A stretch of DNA of 64,000 bases from Dromiciops gliroides (Eukaryota > Chordata > Mammalia > Microbiotheria > Microbiotheriidae), in assembly GCF_019393635.1 (NCBI RefSeq), contig NC_057862.1, forward strand, positions 410,110,169 to 410,174,168. Reading direction: 5' to 3'. Shown here in pieces: positions 53,441 through 64,000 of this stretch (position 1 is its first letter; each line of letters starts with the position of its first letter). The position numbers were made by a program, and so were the translations under genes. The notes under the pieces were generated by a model. It was not told the origin of the DNA. It did no database searches and was given only the letters and a program-made list of their open reading frames with translations.

Positions 53441-55400
53441 CAAATGCTTTGGTCACAGTGGCTGTATTAGTATAGTCCTGGGCAACCCATGACAGATGAT
53501 AAAGGACGATGGGTTGATATTGTCCCTTTTCCAACCCATCCCTGCTTAACTCCACAATATACATATCTCTTTCCTCTTTCTTTTAACTTCAAAGTTTCTC
53601 CTCTGTTCTTGTATGAAGGTGTGGGTAAATTAAGAGAGATGAGTCTCTTCCTCTGTCTCTGTTTCTCCCTGCCAGATATATGTGTTCCAAAAGAAGGTGG
53701 AACATGTTTCTGTGTGGGCTATCATCTGTGTGTATAAGAGGATAGGGGGTCTAAGAAGGAACTGAGGGCAATATGGTGAGGTCTCTGAAGCCTTCTTTGA
53801 GGGAGCTCAGAGAGAAGTCAGCTTTCTGGAATACAGAGGAATTGTTGGTTCAACAACTGTTTGAGCTTAGGATCATCACCAGTATTATTAGAATGTCGCT
53901 AGGGGCCTCTATTGGCTTCCTAGATCCAGGCATTGCACCTTCGTATTTCTTTTCTTTTATTCCCCAATTAACAAAAGTTTATGTTCCTTCTCTTCTACTT
54001 CCCTCCCCTACTGGAAAAACAAACAAACCATAGTAACAAATGAGCATAGCCATACCAAATTAATTTCCATGCTAGGCATGTGCCAGAATCTTGTCTCATT
54101 CTGCATCTTGAATGCATCACCTCTCTGTTTGGAGAATGGTAGCCTGCTTTGCTTGGATGTTGTGTTGATCAAAGTTTTTAAGAATATCAAAGCTTCATCT
54201 TAGATACTGAAATGTATCTGGTAGGCTCTGTATGTTTAAGCATCAGAGCCAATAGGTTGAAAATATGTAAGTGTTTTTAGTCATCTAGAGTCACTGGCTT
54301 CTTTGGCATCCAGAATTCCATGATGATCACCTATGATCAGAGTTGAGAGGAGGGGGGATTGGATTAGAATAGACTTTGTTATTCCCCATTTAGGGTTACA
54401 AGATAAGGGTAATATTGGGGTGAGGCGTTAGAGTGCTGATGCCATTGCAAATAGTTGTTTGTTCATATGAAATTTAAGTCTTGCCAATCAACCATTGCAC
54501 TCATCAATTGAACAAAGACCTATCTGGTTTGAAGCCAGAATTGGAGACTAAATTTTGTTTAGGGAGATCTAATCTTTCTTATGTATACTTTTTCTGTCTG
54601 TCTGTTTCTCTGTCCCTCATGGTTTCTCTTTGTCTTTGTTCTGTGTCTGTCTCTTTGTAAATATCCATATGCCTGTGTTTCCTTCTTACTCTTACTTTCT
54701 CCTAAATAGGCAACTGTTAACTAGTATTTTGACTTCAGTGTTTGAAGTGGACTTAGTATTTTTCGTTTTTTATTTTTTAAAGAAAACTTTGCACTTCCAA
54801 GGCATGACTCCTAGAGAAGCATTTTGAGGGGTTGCATACAGTATTTACTCCCTCAAATGAGATAGAAGCCTAAAGTGTGTTTGAAAATTGAAGCGAAGAA
54901 GGAAATTTTAGACTAATACTGTATAATTCTGCATGAAAGTTGCAGGAAACTACCATACAGATGGGAAGATTGAGGTTTAATGGGGCCCAATATTTGATTA
55001 CAATAGATTCCTGGTTGTCATAGAAACAGAATCACTCTCCTGAAAAAGTAACTGTTGGGAGGGACAGATATGTCTTCTTTTTCTTCTTCTTCTTTTAAAG
55101 AGAGAGAAAGAAATAGAAAAGATAGCTCCAAATGGCAATAAATGCTTCTGAAATTACCGGTGTCTGGCTGGCTGAACACCAAAAGTAGAGATGAGGAACT
55201 AGGATAAAAGGGTAGGACATAATTTTGACACCAAATACAAGCTCATTAGAAGCAACTTCCACATCACAAAGGGAAAAAAGTCACTTGAATCTTGAAGGGG
55301 AGGAAAATTCTCCTATTGTGATCAGATTGTGATGTTATCTTTCTTTTGGGGCTGAGGGGTAGGGTGGTCCTGGAATTGGAGAGGGGGTCCTAGGTCTCCA
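53441..55400. other. Intergenic, no gene recognised
   Basis: About 2 kb with several short frames and no family signature. Not obviously repetitive by eye. Confidence 0.4.
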
Positions 55401-55403
55401 CAG

Positions 55404-55496
55404 CAAGGGTTCTTAACCCTTTTTGGTGTCATGAACCTCTTTTGCAGTCTGTTGAAACCTATAGAATTCTTAGAATACTTTTTAAAAATGTTTTGT
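55404..55496 (+). mobile_element. hAT-type MITE, left part, cut by SINE
   Basis: CAAGGGTTCTTAACCCTTTT and TTGCAGTCTGTTGAAACCTA match the 49211 copy; the right half is missing beyond the SINE. Confidence 0.7.
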
Positions 55497-55639
55497 TTTT
55501 TTGGGTTGTGCAATGAGGTTTAAGTGACTTGCCCAAGGTCACACAGCTGGTAAGTGTTAATTGTCTGAGGCTGGATTTGAACTCAGGTCCTCCTGACTTC
55601 AGGGCTGGTGCTCTATCCACTGTGCCATCTAGCTGCCCC
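55497..55639 (-). repeat. Marsupial poly(A) SINE
   Basis: A full reverse copy, somewhat more diverged than most. Confidence 0.93.
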
Positions 55640-56009
55640 CCTTGATTGCTTCTAAAGGGAAAAACTAGCCGTTATGGTTGGGACTTTCCAGTTTTCAAAG
55701 GTCATCCATGGTGAACTTTTAGCTTTTCATGACCTTTTGCCATGGGCCTCAACTGAATTAGTAATAGATGTTGCTCTTACACAGAGGTTAATGAATTTCT
55801 TTTGTAATATGGATTACAAATCTTCTGACTGCCAGAAGCAGGTCCCTCAGCATCTCCCAAGGGGAGATGCCACTTGAGATGGTCTAGAAACATGCTTAAT
55901 CCCCATTACACTTTTCTTGGGTCTAGACTTCTGATTTTATCAGTGTAGGGAGCATCTATCACATGGAAACTCCTTTCATACACGCAAAGCAGGAACTTGT
56001 TTGCAGTTT

Positions 56010-56150
56010 ATGATCTCAGAGAATTATATGGGACCCTGAAAAGTTAAGAGACTTATTCATGGTCATGTGGCCAATAGGCTCAAAGGCAGGATTTCAACAC
56101 AGTTCTTGAACTCAAGCCCTACCCTGTTATTCCTAATGCCAGGCTGCCTC
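56010..56150 (-). repeat. MIR fragment
   Basis: AAGTTAAGAGACTTATTCAT, GGTCATGTGGCCAATAGGCT and CCTAATGCCAGGCTGCCTC. Confidence 0.6.
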
Positions 56151-56192
56151 TGCAGAGCTTCTTGGCAGTAACTAATACTGCTGGGAGGGGGA

Positions 56193-56194
<2 letters not shown>

Positions 56195-56261
<67 letters not shown>
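56195..56261. repeat. (GA)n microsatellite
   Basis: About 33 perfect GA units, the purest array in the window. Confidence 0.98.
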
Positions 56262-56264
<3 letters not shown>

Positions 56265-56679
56265 CTTGGTTCCCTAAAGAAGACCTAGGCTTGTGATTAC
56301 CTTGGAAACAGATCTGTTTGAATTAAACATGAATGTGTTAGCGGTGTTAAGGTTAAGAACCTAATGATTAACAGCAGAGGGCTGAATTACAAGGAAATAG
56401 ATTGTGTTAATTGTATGGGTGAACTTGGTATCTCAGTATTCTGCAGATTAATCAGCCATGTGCTGGAGCTGACACCTGTCCTGATTAGTAGCAGAAGATT
56501 TAATGTATTTCCTCCCTCCCTTCCCACCTCCCCCCATTCTCCATCTCAAACTGTTTGGCCTTTGGGAGTGGAATGATGATGGATAGAATACAAATTGAGG
56601 CTTTCTTACTGAAATCTATCCAAATGATGGATCCTTGAGTCTGGGTGCATGACACCAGCCCCATCAAGCAGTGGAATGA

Positions 56680-56830
56680 ACACTGGACAGAGTCAGGAGC
56701 TAGTCCTGACTGTCATTTGATGTGACCTTGGGTAAGTCACTTCCCATCTCAGTTTCAATTTCCTCTTATGTAAAATCAAGGGGTTAGACTAGGTGATTTA
56801 TAAGATCCCTTCCTCCTCCAACATTTTACG
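56680..56830 (+). repeat. MIR SINE
   Basis: GATGTGACCTTGGGTAAGTC, TCAATTTCCTCTTATGTAAA and GGTTAGACTAGGTGATTTAT. Confidence 0.8.
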
Positions 56831-56839
56831 ATTTCCATA

Positions 56840-57390
56840 ACAAGGAAAAAATAGCCATGGTGTCAGGCTAGAAATCAAAGGACTGGAGACCCCCTTGCCT
56901 ACTGTGTTTCATAGAGTAATAGTGTAGGAGGTACTGAATTTCAAAAACTAAGCTCTTACTTCTGTTCTGTTGCCTTGGCAAGCTTGTTCCAAGCACTACT
57001 CCTCTACACCAATAATCAGTACTAGTTTAGCCTAAAAATGGAGGCAGCAGTCTGGTGGTCTGGTAATCAACCATTAATAAATGCTTGTTCAATTGATGGT
57101 TGTTTTCACTGATGACCTTTTCCAAATCATGTCTCTTCATTGGGTCTTACCTTACACTTCTATAAGATGAACGAAATGATCTCTGCCCCATCTATTTAAT
57201 AGGAATGTTGTCAAGATCAAATGAGACCACAGTGATAAAGAAAAACAGAAATCTCTTTATAGAAAATCAATAATACATACATACACCTCAATACACTATT
57301 TGCTTCCCATACCCAGTTAATGGATCCAAAACCCAAACAAAAAACCCTCAGTCAAATGATCCCTTAATTGCCAAATCTAATGATTTATTA
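56840..57390. other. Intergenic, nothing recognised
   Basis: Short MIR-like trace near 57180; otherwise unidentified. Confidence 0.35.
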
Positions 57391-57394
57391 TTAA

Positions 57395-57860
57395 TTCTCA
57401 TCCTTTTTGACCTCTCTGCAGCCTTCAACACTCTTGGTCTTCCTTGTCTCCAAGACACTCTTTCCCACTGTTCTCTCCTGCTCCTTTTTCTCCGTATCTG
57501 ACCATTTCTTTCAGTTTCCTTTGACGGATCTTTATTCTGGTTACATGTGCTAACTGTGGGCGTTCCCTAAAGCTCTGCTCTAGCCCCTCTTCTCTCTATT
57601 TCAGTTGGAGATCTCATCACTTCCCATGGGTTCAATGGTCATTTCTGCAGATGGTCCTCAGTTCTACTGAAGCAGCCCTAATCTGCTCTTGGACATTTCA
57701 TACTAAATGTCTCATAGCCACCTCAAACTTAACATGTTCAAAACATAAATGATTGTCTTTCCTTTCAAACTCACCCTTCTTCTTCATTTCCCCATTACTG
57801 TAGAGGGTATCACTATCTTTCCCAGTCACTCCATGATATAAGAGTAGGCCTGGTGTTCTT
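57395..57860 (+). mobile_element. L2-type LINE fossil (reverse-transcriptase part)
   Basis: Degraded forward coding reads SHSHLKLNMFKT near 57720, the L2 SHRHLKLNMSKTE block, after CAGCCTTCAACACTCTTGGT near 57420. Confidence 0.65.
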
Positions 57861-57944
57861 GAGACCATCTTGACAGTTTTCCCTTTTTAAAAAAAATTTT
57901 TTTAGGCACTTAAGAAATGGGGTTTTTTTTTGCTTATTTTGCCT

Positions 57945-58425
57945 TTTTTCCTGTTTAGAATTTTATTTCCCAAATTACATGTAAAAGCAAATTTTGACAT
58001 CAATTTTTAAAAACTTTGTGTTCCAACGTCTCTTCCTCCCTCCCTTCCCACCTCCACCCCAAGAACTCAAACAATTCAATATAAGTTATACATGAGTAGT
58101 CATGGAAAACATCTCTACATTAGCTAGGTTGTGAGAGAAAACAGATAAAAACAAAACTTCAGATTAAGGAATTGTCAAAAAAAAAATGTGTTTCAGTCCG
58201 TTTTCAGATACCATCAGTTCTTTCTCTGTAGATGTATTGCAATTTTCAAAAGACCTTCAGAGTTATATTGGATCATTGCCTTGCTGAAAATAACCACATG
58301 CTTCCCAGGAGATCATCTTACACTATTGCTGTTATTTTGTATACAGTACATTTATCTCTGCTTCAGTTCATGTGGGTCTTTCCAGGTTTTTCTGATAGCA
58401 TCCTGTTCATCATAATTTTTATATA
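57945..58425 (-). mobile_element. L1 LINE 3' end
   Basis: TTTATTTCCCAAATTACATG at the 3' end through GTTATATTGGATCATTGCCT and GTGGGTCTTTCCAGGTTTTT. Same family as 11770-12440. Confidence 0.75.
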
Positions 58426-58689
58426 GTACCTTAAGCTTGACAAAGAATTTTCTTCACAATAGCCCAGTAGGGTAGGTACCATACATTTTGCCATTGTAGT
58501 CAATCATCATAGACAGTTTTCCCTTTAAAGGAGGCTGTAGCTTATAGAATCTATGCATGAAGACTATTGGTATAAGATTAGGTCTCATGGTTTTAAGGCC
58601 ATCATGACAGTTTCCTCTTAAGAGAGGTTATAAGCTTAGAGAACATACTTGTGGAAAAAATACTGACAATTATATTTTTTGAAGGTTAG

Positions 58690-59212
58690 TGTGGCTGTGT
58701 CCCCCAAAATAACATTTTTTCTACCACTAGCTAGTTTTTTCTCCCTGATAACAAACATCCCAAAACAATATTTTGTCCTGACCCCTGATATGCAACTTAG
58801 TCAGTAAGTTACAGGGGGTTATCCAAAATCAGTGTTAGAATCCCATAGGAAGGCAGTTTGGAGCACCCCCTTTCTGGTCAATAGACCCATGTCTTTGTGT
58901 TCTCCAGTTCAGTGTTACCCTTATGTAAATTATAGTCTATGTTAGTATATATGCCTGAGTTGTATGTTGGGTCCCCTCTTCCTCTTTTCCCTTCCTCCTC
59001 TTCCTCATTGCTTGTAATGCAACTTTACATTGAACTGACTCCTATTGTTTCACATGTTATTCTCAGCACCTGAACTCATTATGGGGTTGTTTTGCCCAGT
59101 TGACCTACAGGCCTTTCCTTAGACATAAACTGGGTACCCAGAGAAGGACTTAACCCAGGGCCATTCAATTGGAGAAAGCACTCAAGTCCCTTAGGCCAGT
59201 GGACCTGTTACA
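58690..59212 (+). mobile_element. Candidate solo LTR
   Basis: Begins TGTGGCTGTGTCCCCC and ends GACCTGTTACA. Composition and the block ACATTGAACTGACTCCTATT near the 3' end look LTR-like. No convincing target duplication: the flanks GTTAG and CTAAC are inverted, not direct. The family is unknown. Confidence 0.45.
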
Positions 59213-59394
59213 CTAACTAGGTGCTGAGCTCAGTTGTTTCTACCTTCTCTCTAGCTCTAAAGATTCTCCCAGATGAGAGAAGGGGTGCAGTGTGAAGTTG
59301 ATTGAAGTGTACTGTCTTGCTAACTGTCATCCGATGTCTCCCATGTCTCAGGGGTTATCTCTTTATAAAACAGAACTTGGATGTACTTGGAAAA

Positions 59395-59525
59395 CTTTCA
59401 TATATGTGTATGCATATATGTATATATGTGTGTATATATGCACATATACATATACACACATACACATAAATACACACATATACGTGTGTGTGTATCTATC
59501 TATCTATCTATCTATGTATCTATGA
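59395..59525. repeat. Compound TATG/CA/(ATCT)n microsatellite
   Basis: TATGTGTATGCATATATGTA, then CACACATACACATA, then ATCTATCTATCTATCTATC. Confidence 0.95.
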
Positions 59526-60240
59526 TCTATATGCAATATCAGAAACAATTTGGTCTTGTTTTTGTTTTGTTGCAGCTCAAACCTTGCTGGTGTATTGCTT
59601 CAGGAAGCATTAAGAGACAGGCCACTGCCCTCCCTGGCTATACAGTTTCTCTAGCCAAGGTGTCGAGGCCAGATCAGGCCTTCAGTTCTGCACTCACCCC
59701 GACATGCACTGACTCAGTGACTTTGTGACTCACTTTCCTGTACAACCACTGAATCACTCACTCCCAGCTTATTCTCCAAGTTCATTTCCCATGCAACCAG
59801 AATGCACTGTCTGCTGAAACCATTCTGGATACAATTTTAGCTCTTTACATGTTGCTTCAAGTTCTGTTTTCAGGCCAGTCTCTAACCATTTACTCAACCA
59901 GTGCCATCTCTGAGCTAACATCTTGCAGTTTTTATAAATAGGAGAGTGGTGGCGGCAGGAATTGCAGATACTTGCCTCCTCACTGCACATGGCTTTTGGG
60001 ACACAGCTACCTCTTCTTTCTCTCCTCTCAATCCCAGAGCCTCCCAAGGCCCACTATAGACCAATTACCTTTCTACTCCTATGTGCTAGAGTTCTTTCTG
60101 AATGACTGGCTGAACCCCAAACAGCTCCTTTTTGGTAATAGTTTAGAATGATAATCATAGGGGAAAGAAATTGGACCTGATTACATTTGTATAGGAAACA
60201 CCTGGGTGATAAAAACTCCCTCTGTCAATGCAGGTTAGCA
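59526..60240. other. Intergenic, no gene recognised
   Basis: The 92-codon reverse frame at 59769-60047 and forward frame ending 59728 carry no recognisable domain. Confidence 0.35.
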
Positions 60241-60254
60241 CTATAGTGTTTTTT

Positions 60255-60407
60255 TCTGTTTTTTGTTTTTTAGTGAGGCAATTGGGGTTAAGTGACTTGC
60301 CCAGGGTCACACAGCTAGTAAGTGTTAAGTGTCTGAGGCCGGATTTGAACTCAGGTACTCCTGAATCCAGGGCCGGTGCTCTATCCACTGTGCCACCTAG
60401 CTGCCCC
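60255..60407 (-). repeat. Marsupial poly(A) SINE
   Basis: A full reverse copy with target duplication TATAGTGTTTTTT. Confidence 0.96.
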
Positions 60408-60657
60408 ATATAGTGTTTTTTTTTTAAGTGAACATAATATCTATTTTTATTACCAAACCATGAGATTGACATCTTTTTATTGCACTTTAAAAAAATCTAT
60501 ATTGGTCAAAATTACTTTAACATTAATTCAATTCAACAAGCATCCCTCGACTGCCTACTTGGTGCAAGGTACTGGGTGAGGTGCCAGGAGATACCAAAAA
60601 GAATAAGATCCAGTCCCTGCCCTCAAAGCACTTTATAGTCTTAAAGTGACTTAGAAC

Positions 60658-60905
60658 AGTGGCAGCTAGGTGGCGCAGTGAATAGAGTGCCAGCCCTGTA
60701 GTCAGGAAGATCTGAGTTCAACTGCAGCCTCAAACACTTACCCAGCCATGTGACCCTGGGCAAATTAATTAGCCCTGTTTGCCTCAGTTTCTTCATCTAT
60801 AAAATGAGCTGGAAATGGCAAATCACTCCAGCATCTTTGCCAGGAAAACCCCAAAAGGGATCTTGGACCAGATTGAAAGCCACTAAAACAGCAAGAATGT
60901 TACAC
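60658..60905 (+). repeat. MAR1-type CORE-SINE
   Basis: GGCAGCTAGGTGGCGCAGTG head, CCTCAGTTTCTTCATCTATA CORE and GGCAAATCACTCCAGCATCT. Confidence 0.92.
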
Positions 60906-61069
60906 TCAAAGAGAAACAGATCCCTGCTGGTTGCATGTTAACTTAGAAAACTACAAATTAACATTATCTGTATTATATTTTCATTTATTTTATTAAACAT
61001 TTACCAATTATATTTTAATCTGGTTCTTTTTGGTAATTTGCTGACCCTTGCTAACACCTCTGATGGAAG

Positions 61070-61160
61070 AGGATGGTAAATGACCTTCCCAAGGTCACAA
61101 AGTTAGTATATGACAGAGGCAGTACTTGAACCCAGCTCTTTGTCCACTACTCCATACTGC
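61070..61160 (-). repeat. MIR fragment
   Basis: TGACCTTCCCAAGGTCACAA then ACTTGAACCCAGCTCTTTGT. Confidence 0.7.
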
Positions 61161-61313
61161 TTTCCAGGATAGAGTAAGAGTAGTAGAAATAGTAGTAGCA
61201 GCAGCAGCAACAGTAGTAATGGCAGTAATGGTTAATGATAGTAAAAATAGTAGCAGTAGTAGCAATGGTAGTAGTAATAGTAGAAGTAGTAGTGGTAGTA
61301 GTAGTAGTAGCAA

Positions 61314-61460
61314 GGGGCAGCTAGGTGGCGCAGTGGATAGAGCACTGGCCCTGGATTCAGGAGGACCTGAGTTCAAATCCAGCCTCAGACACTTAACACT
61401 TACTAGCTGTGTGACCCTGGGCAAGTCACTTAACCCCAATTGCCTCACAAAAAACCAAAA
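61314..61460 (+). repeat. Marsupial poly(A) SINE (first of tandem pair)
   Basis: A full forward copy with a TTAACAC/CAATTGCCTCAC 3' half but a GGATTCAGG 5' half, a mixed subtype. Confidence 0.96.
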
Positions 61461-61472
61461 AGTAATAACATA

Positions 61473-61618
61473 GGGCGGCTAGGTGGCGCAGTGGATAAAG
61501 CACTGGCCCTGGATTCAGGAGTTCCTGAGTTCAAATCCAGCCTCAGACACTTGACACTTACTAGCCGTGTGACCCTGGGCAAGTCACTTAACCCCATTGC
61601 CCCGTAAAAAAAAAAAAG
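61473..61618 (+). repeat. Marsupial poly(A) SINE (second of tandem pair)
   Basis: A full forward copy starting GGGCGGCTAGGTGGCG, 12 bases after the first. Confidence 0.96.
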
Positions 61619-62443
61619 TAGTACTAGCAGCAGCAATAGTAATAGCAGTGGCAGTAGTAGTAATAGTAGTAGAAATAGTAGTAATGATGTGGGATGGAAT
61701 TTGGGGTCCAATTCATCATAAGTCGTCCCAAAAGAATTACAAGACTTAGTGACTCAGTTTCCCAAGTTTTATTGCAATACTGTGAGTGACCACAGGGAGA
61801 GAAACAGAATATTGGAAAAGTATCTATGGAATAGTGAAAGAAAAGACAGTTATATTTATAGTATAGATAAATTGATTATCAGTCTCATTATAATAATGTC
61901 CACCTTGGGGAGGTACAGGGGAGAGCTTATCCTAATTTGGAGTTCCTGGGGGGTCCTAAGCCAACCCCGAGGAGGGTACCTTTTTTAGTGGAGGTGTGTT
62001 TTGGGGGTTTACACATCATAAGGTGAATCTGGGGACAAATTTGGCCTTTTCTGTGCATGTCTCTTTCTGATTCCCATGGCTAGTTTCAAAATATATCCAT
62101 TTTTCATTAGAATTTCTATACTGTTGTCATTTAGTCTAAGGTCATCATGACCTCTTTCCCTCTGTTCCCATTATGGGGACTGATTTCTGTAGGTACAAGA
62201 ACCATTAACTGGGGTCTAAATCCCTTTTGGAGCTCATATCTAAATTAAAGCTTGGATCTTAGGTTTTTCTATTAACCCCTTTTTGTCTCCTACATCATTC
62301 CCCCTTTTCATATACCCTGGGAAAAAAGACGAAGATCATCTCTTCTATTACTGCTTACTGCTGAGTGGGGGCGAAGTAAGGGCCCACAGGGAGTTTATGA
62401 ATTGAGGGAAATGTAGGAACTAGTGTTACAAATGCAAGAACCA

Positions 62444-62610
62444 GGGGCGGCTAGGTGGATAGAGCACCCGCCCTGGAGTCAGGAGTACCTGAGTTCAAAT
62501 CCGGCCTCAGACACTTAACACTTACTAGCTGTGTGACCCTGGGCAAGTCACTTAACCCCAGTTGCCTCACTAAAACAAAACAAAACAAAACAAAACAAAA
62601 CAAAAAAACA
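62444..62610 (+). repeat. Marsupial poly(A) SINE in the retroviral element
   Basis: A GGGGCGGCTAGGTGGATAGA head lacking the usual CGCAGTGG, an (AAAAC)n tail, and a perfect 16-base target duplication, ACAAATGCAAGAACCA. Confidence 0.97.
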
Positions 62611-62988
62611 ACAAATGCAAGAACCACAACACAAAACACAAATGATTTACAAACAGACCAAGAGGCAACAGGGACCCTAATACAGAATAAATCTAAGAGT
62701 TCCATGAAAAAAAAACTGGATGAAGCAAATAGTTGTGAACAGTTTTAGCCATCCAGGTAATCTCTGCACGGCAGCTCAAACTTGAGGAGGTGTTCTGAAC
62801 CATACAGACTCTGCCTCAGTCCAGGACCACATTTGCCAGAGAGTTAAAGCACTCTTCCAATTCTTGTAACCCTAAACGCAGTAGAATTAGAAACTTATTC
62901 CACTACCAAAGTTAAGTTTGTAAGCATAGCTTCATGTTCAAGTCACCCAACAAAAGGAATAGTGAGAGCAGCAGTTTTCCAAACCCAC

Positions 62989-63406
62989 TGTGATGAAATA
63001 ATGGGATTTAGCAGATACTCAAAGATTAATCTAGACTGATTGAATCAAGTGAGAGTGATTGACTGCTGATTAAGCCTACTTCAAGTTAATTGGATTGTAA
63101 TCACACCTGGCTATCCCTTAAGAAGGTATTGTTCTCAGAAACTAGACTGTGAACTCAACTTGAGAACACCTTCAAAGCCAATGGATTTAGATGACGCCAA
63201 CCAATCAGCTTGAAGCAGTGTGTAAGGACCGCCTCTGTTCCAGATCTATAAAAAGCTTCCACAAACAGCTTGCTAGAGCTTTCCTGATTAAAGCAGGCTC
63301 ATGGAGGAGGACTTCAGGAAGAACCCAACCAGGCTGGAACTCTAGGCTAGACTGGTGCTGAAGCTTCTGATTTAAGAGGACCACAATTTAGATTTTAAAC
63401 ATCACA
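62989..63406 (+). mobile_element. Solo LTR nested in the retroviral element
   Basis: Begins TGTGATGAAATAATGGG and ends AAACATCACA, with CCAC directly repeated on both sides (4-bp duplication). A TATA box (CTATAAAAAGC) lies at about 63246. No internal region is present. Confidence 0.8.
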
Positions 63407-64000
63407 CCACCAAAGAAAATTATTCTAGGTTCTTCTTTTAACTCTAATATGAGAAGAGGCAGTAGCATTCTTATTCTATAATCCAAATAGCCCAAGATAA
63501 CACATGGGTTTAAACAAGTGATGGTTAACACTAAAGACTTACAATCTCCTCCTTGTTATAGAAAGGGGAAATACCTTTGGGGCACAATAGGGTTCAAGGG
63601 GACCAAGGCTAGGGTGGACCTGTGAATGGACCTGGCAACTCTGCTCTGTGATTCCCTTGTACTATGGAGTTGGTAGCATGGTGTCCTTGGCAGTACATAA
63701 CAGAGATCTGACTGGGCAGATTTATGATAAAACCTAAAATGCATAACTATGTTTCCTAGTTACCATCCTCCCTCTCATCTGCAATGGGGAGGAATTTTAC
63801 TTTCTTCTAAACCAGGAAAATACCCAGTTAATTTAACCTTATCATAATACCATGTAAGCATTAGCAGGCAGATGAAAAACCTGAATATTAATAAACCTTG
63901 TTGTTTGACATATCAAGTGACCACGCATTTAAACTGAAAACAGTAAGATCTTACATACTTGCATTGTGCTCATTTCTTCTACTGACTACTTGCTCTGATT

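Larger units (their letters stand above)
61165..61690. repeat. (AGT/AGC)n trinucleotide array split by two SINEs
   Basis: AGTAGTAGCAGCAGC-type repeats at about 61165-61313 and 61616-61690, separated by two SINEs. Poly-Ser/Asn and poly-Leu frames here come from the repeat. Confidence 0.92.
61685..64000 (-). mobile_element. Endogenous retrovirus-like element, 3' LTR and part of interior
   Basis: In reverse it has an LTR (62297-61685, about 613 bp) starting TGATGTAGGA and ending TCCCACATCA. It is preceded by a polypurine tract (GAAAAGGGGGAA), so the DNA to its right is internal sequence that runs beyond the window. A SINE (62444) and another solo LTR (62989) were inserted later. No recognisable viral protein; a decayed fossil, old enough to have collected two insertions. 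Class uncertain. Confidence 0.65.

Noticed and set aside
61095-61711. Poly-Ser/Asn and poly-Leu open frames
   Set aside because: Translations of the (AGT/AGC)n array and SINEs in both directions, not genes.

Overview
This window is vertebrate nuclear DNA, almost certainly from a marsupial. The coding exons read as a mammalian VPS35. The dominant interspersed repeat is the marsupial tRNA-derived SINE (GGGGCAGCTAGGTGG head, TCACTTAACCC tail): about 28 poly(A)-type copies are present, plus about 10 copies with the CORE/MAR1-type tail. L1, RTE, L2 and CR1 LINE fossils, hAT MITEs and several solo LTRs fill most of the rest. The sequence alone does not tell opossum from Australian lineages; SINE and LTR subfamily typing would.

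Left part (1-21.7 kb): the last 12 coding exons of VPS35 on the + strand, matching human residues 169-796, with a stop at 20877 and a poly(A) signal at 21674. The upstream exons lie outside the window. The introns hold SINEs, an RTE fossil with a recognisable reverse-transcriptase box, L1 and L2 fragments, a U6 pseudogene, a truncated 7SL pseudogene, and a long-inverted-repeat MITE that could fold as a hairpin.

Middle part (21.7-35 kb): after about 3.4 kb of repeat-rich spacer, a three-exon class A GPCR of 438 residues lies on the - strand (34606 to 25512), tail-to-tail with VPS35. It keeps the histamine H3-type intron positions and key residues, but it sits at the VPS35 locus rather than where human HRH3 or HRH4 lie. 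I read it as a third H3/H4-clade receptor (HRH3-like), apparently intact. This is the most interesting object in the window. Its 7-kb second intron contains a CR1 LINE broken up by an L2-type LINE in the opposite orientation and by SINEs. Its 5' flank is a long polypurine tract.

Right part (35-64 kb): no gene is supported. It holds SINEs, LINE remains, a full-length 7SL pseudogene, at least four solo LTRs or LTR candidates, microsatellites and, at the right edge, a retrovirus-derived element that carries an LTR, a later solo LTR and a SINE and runs out of the window. The two genes have no obvious functional link: VPS35 is a core retromer subunit, and the receptor is a putative plasma-membrane amine receptor.
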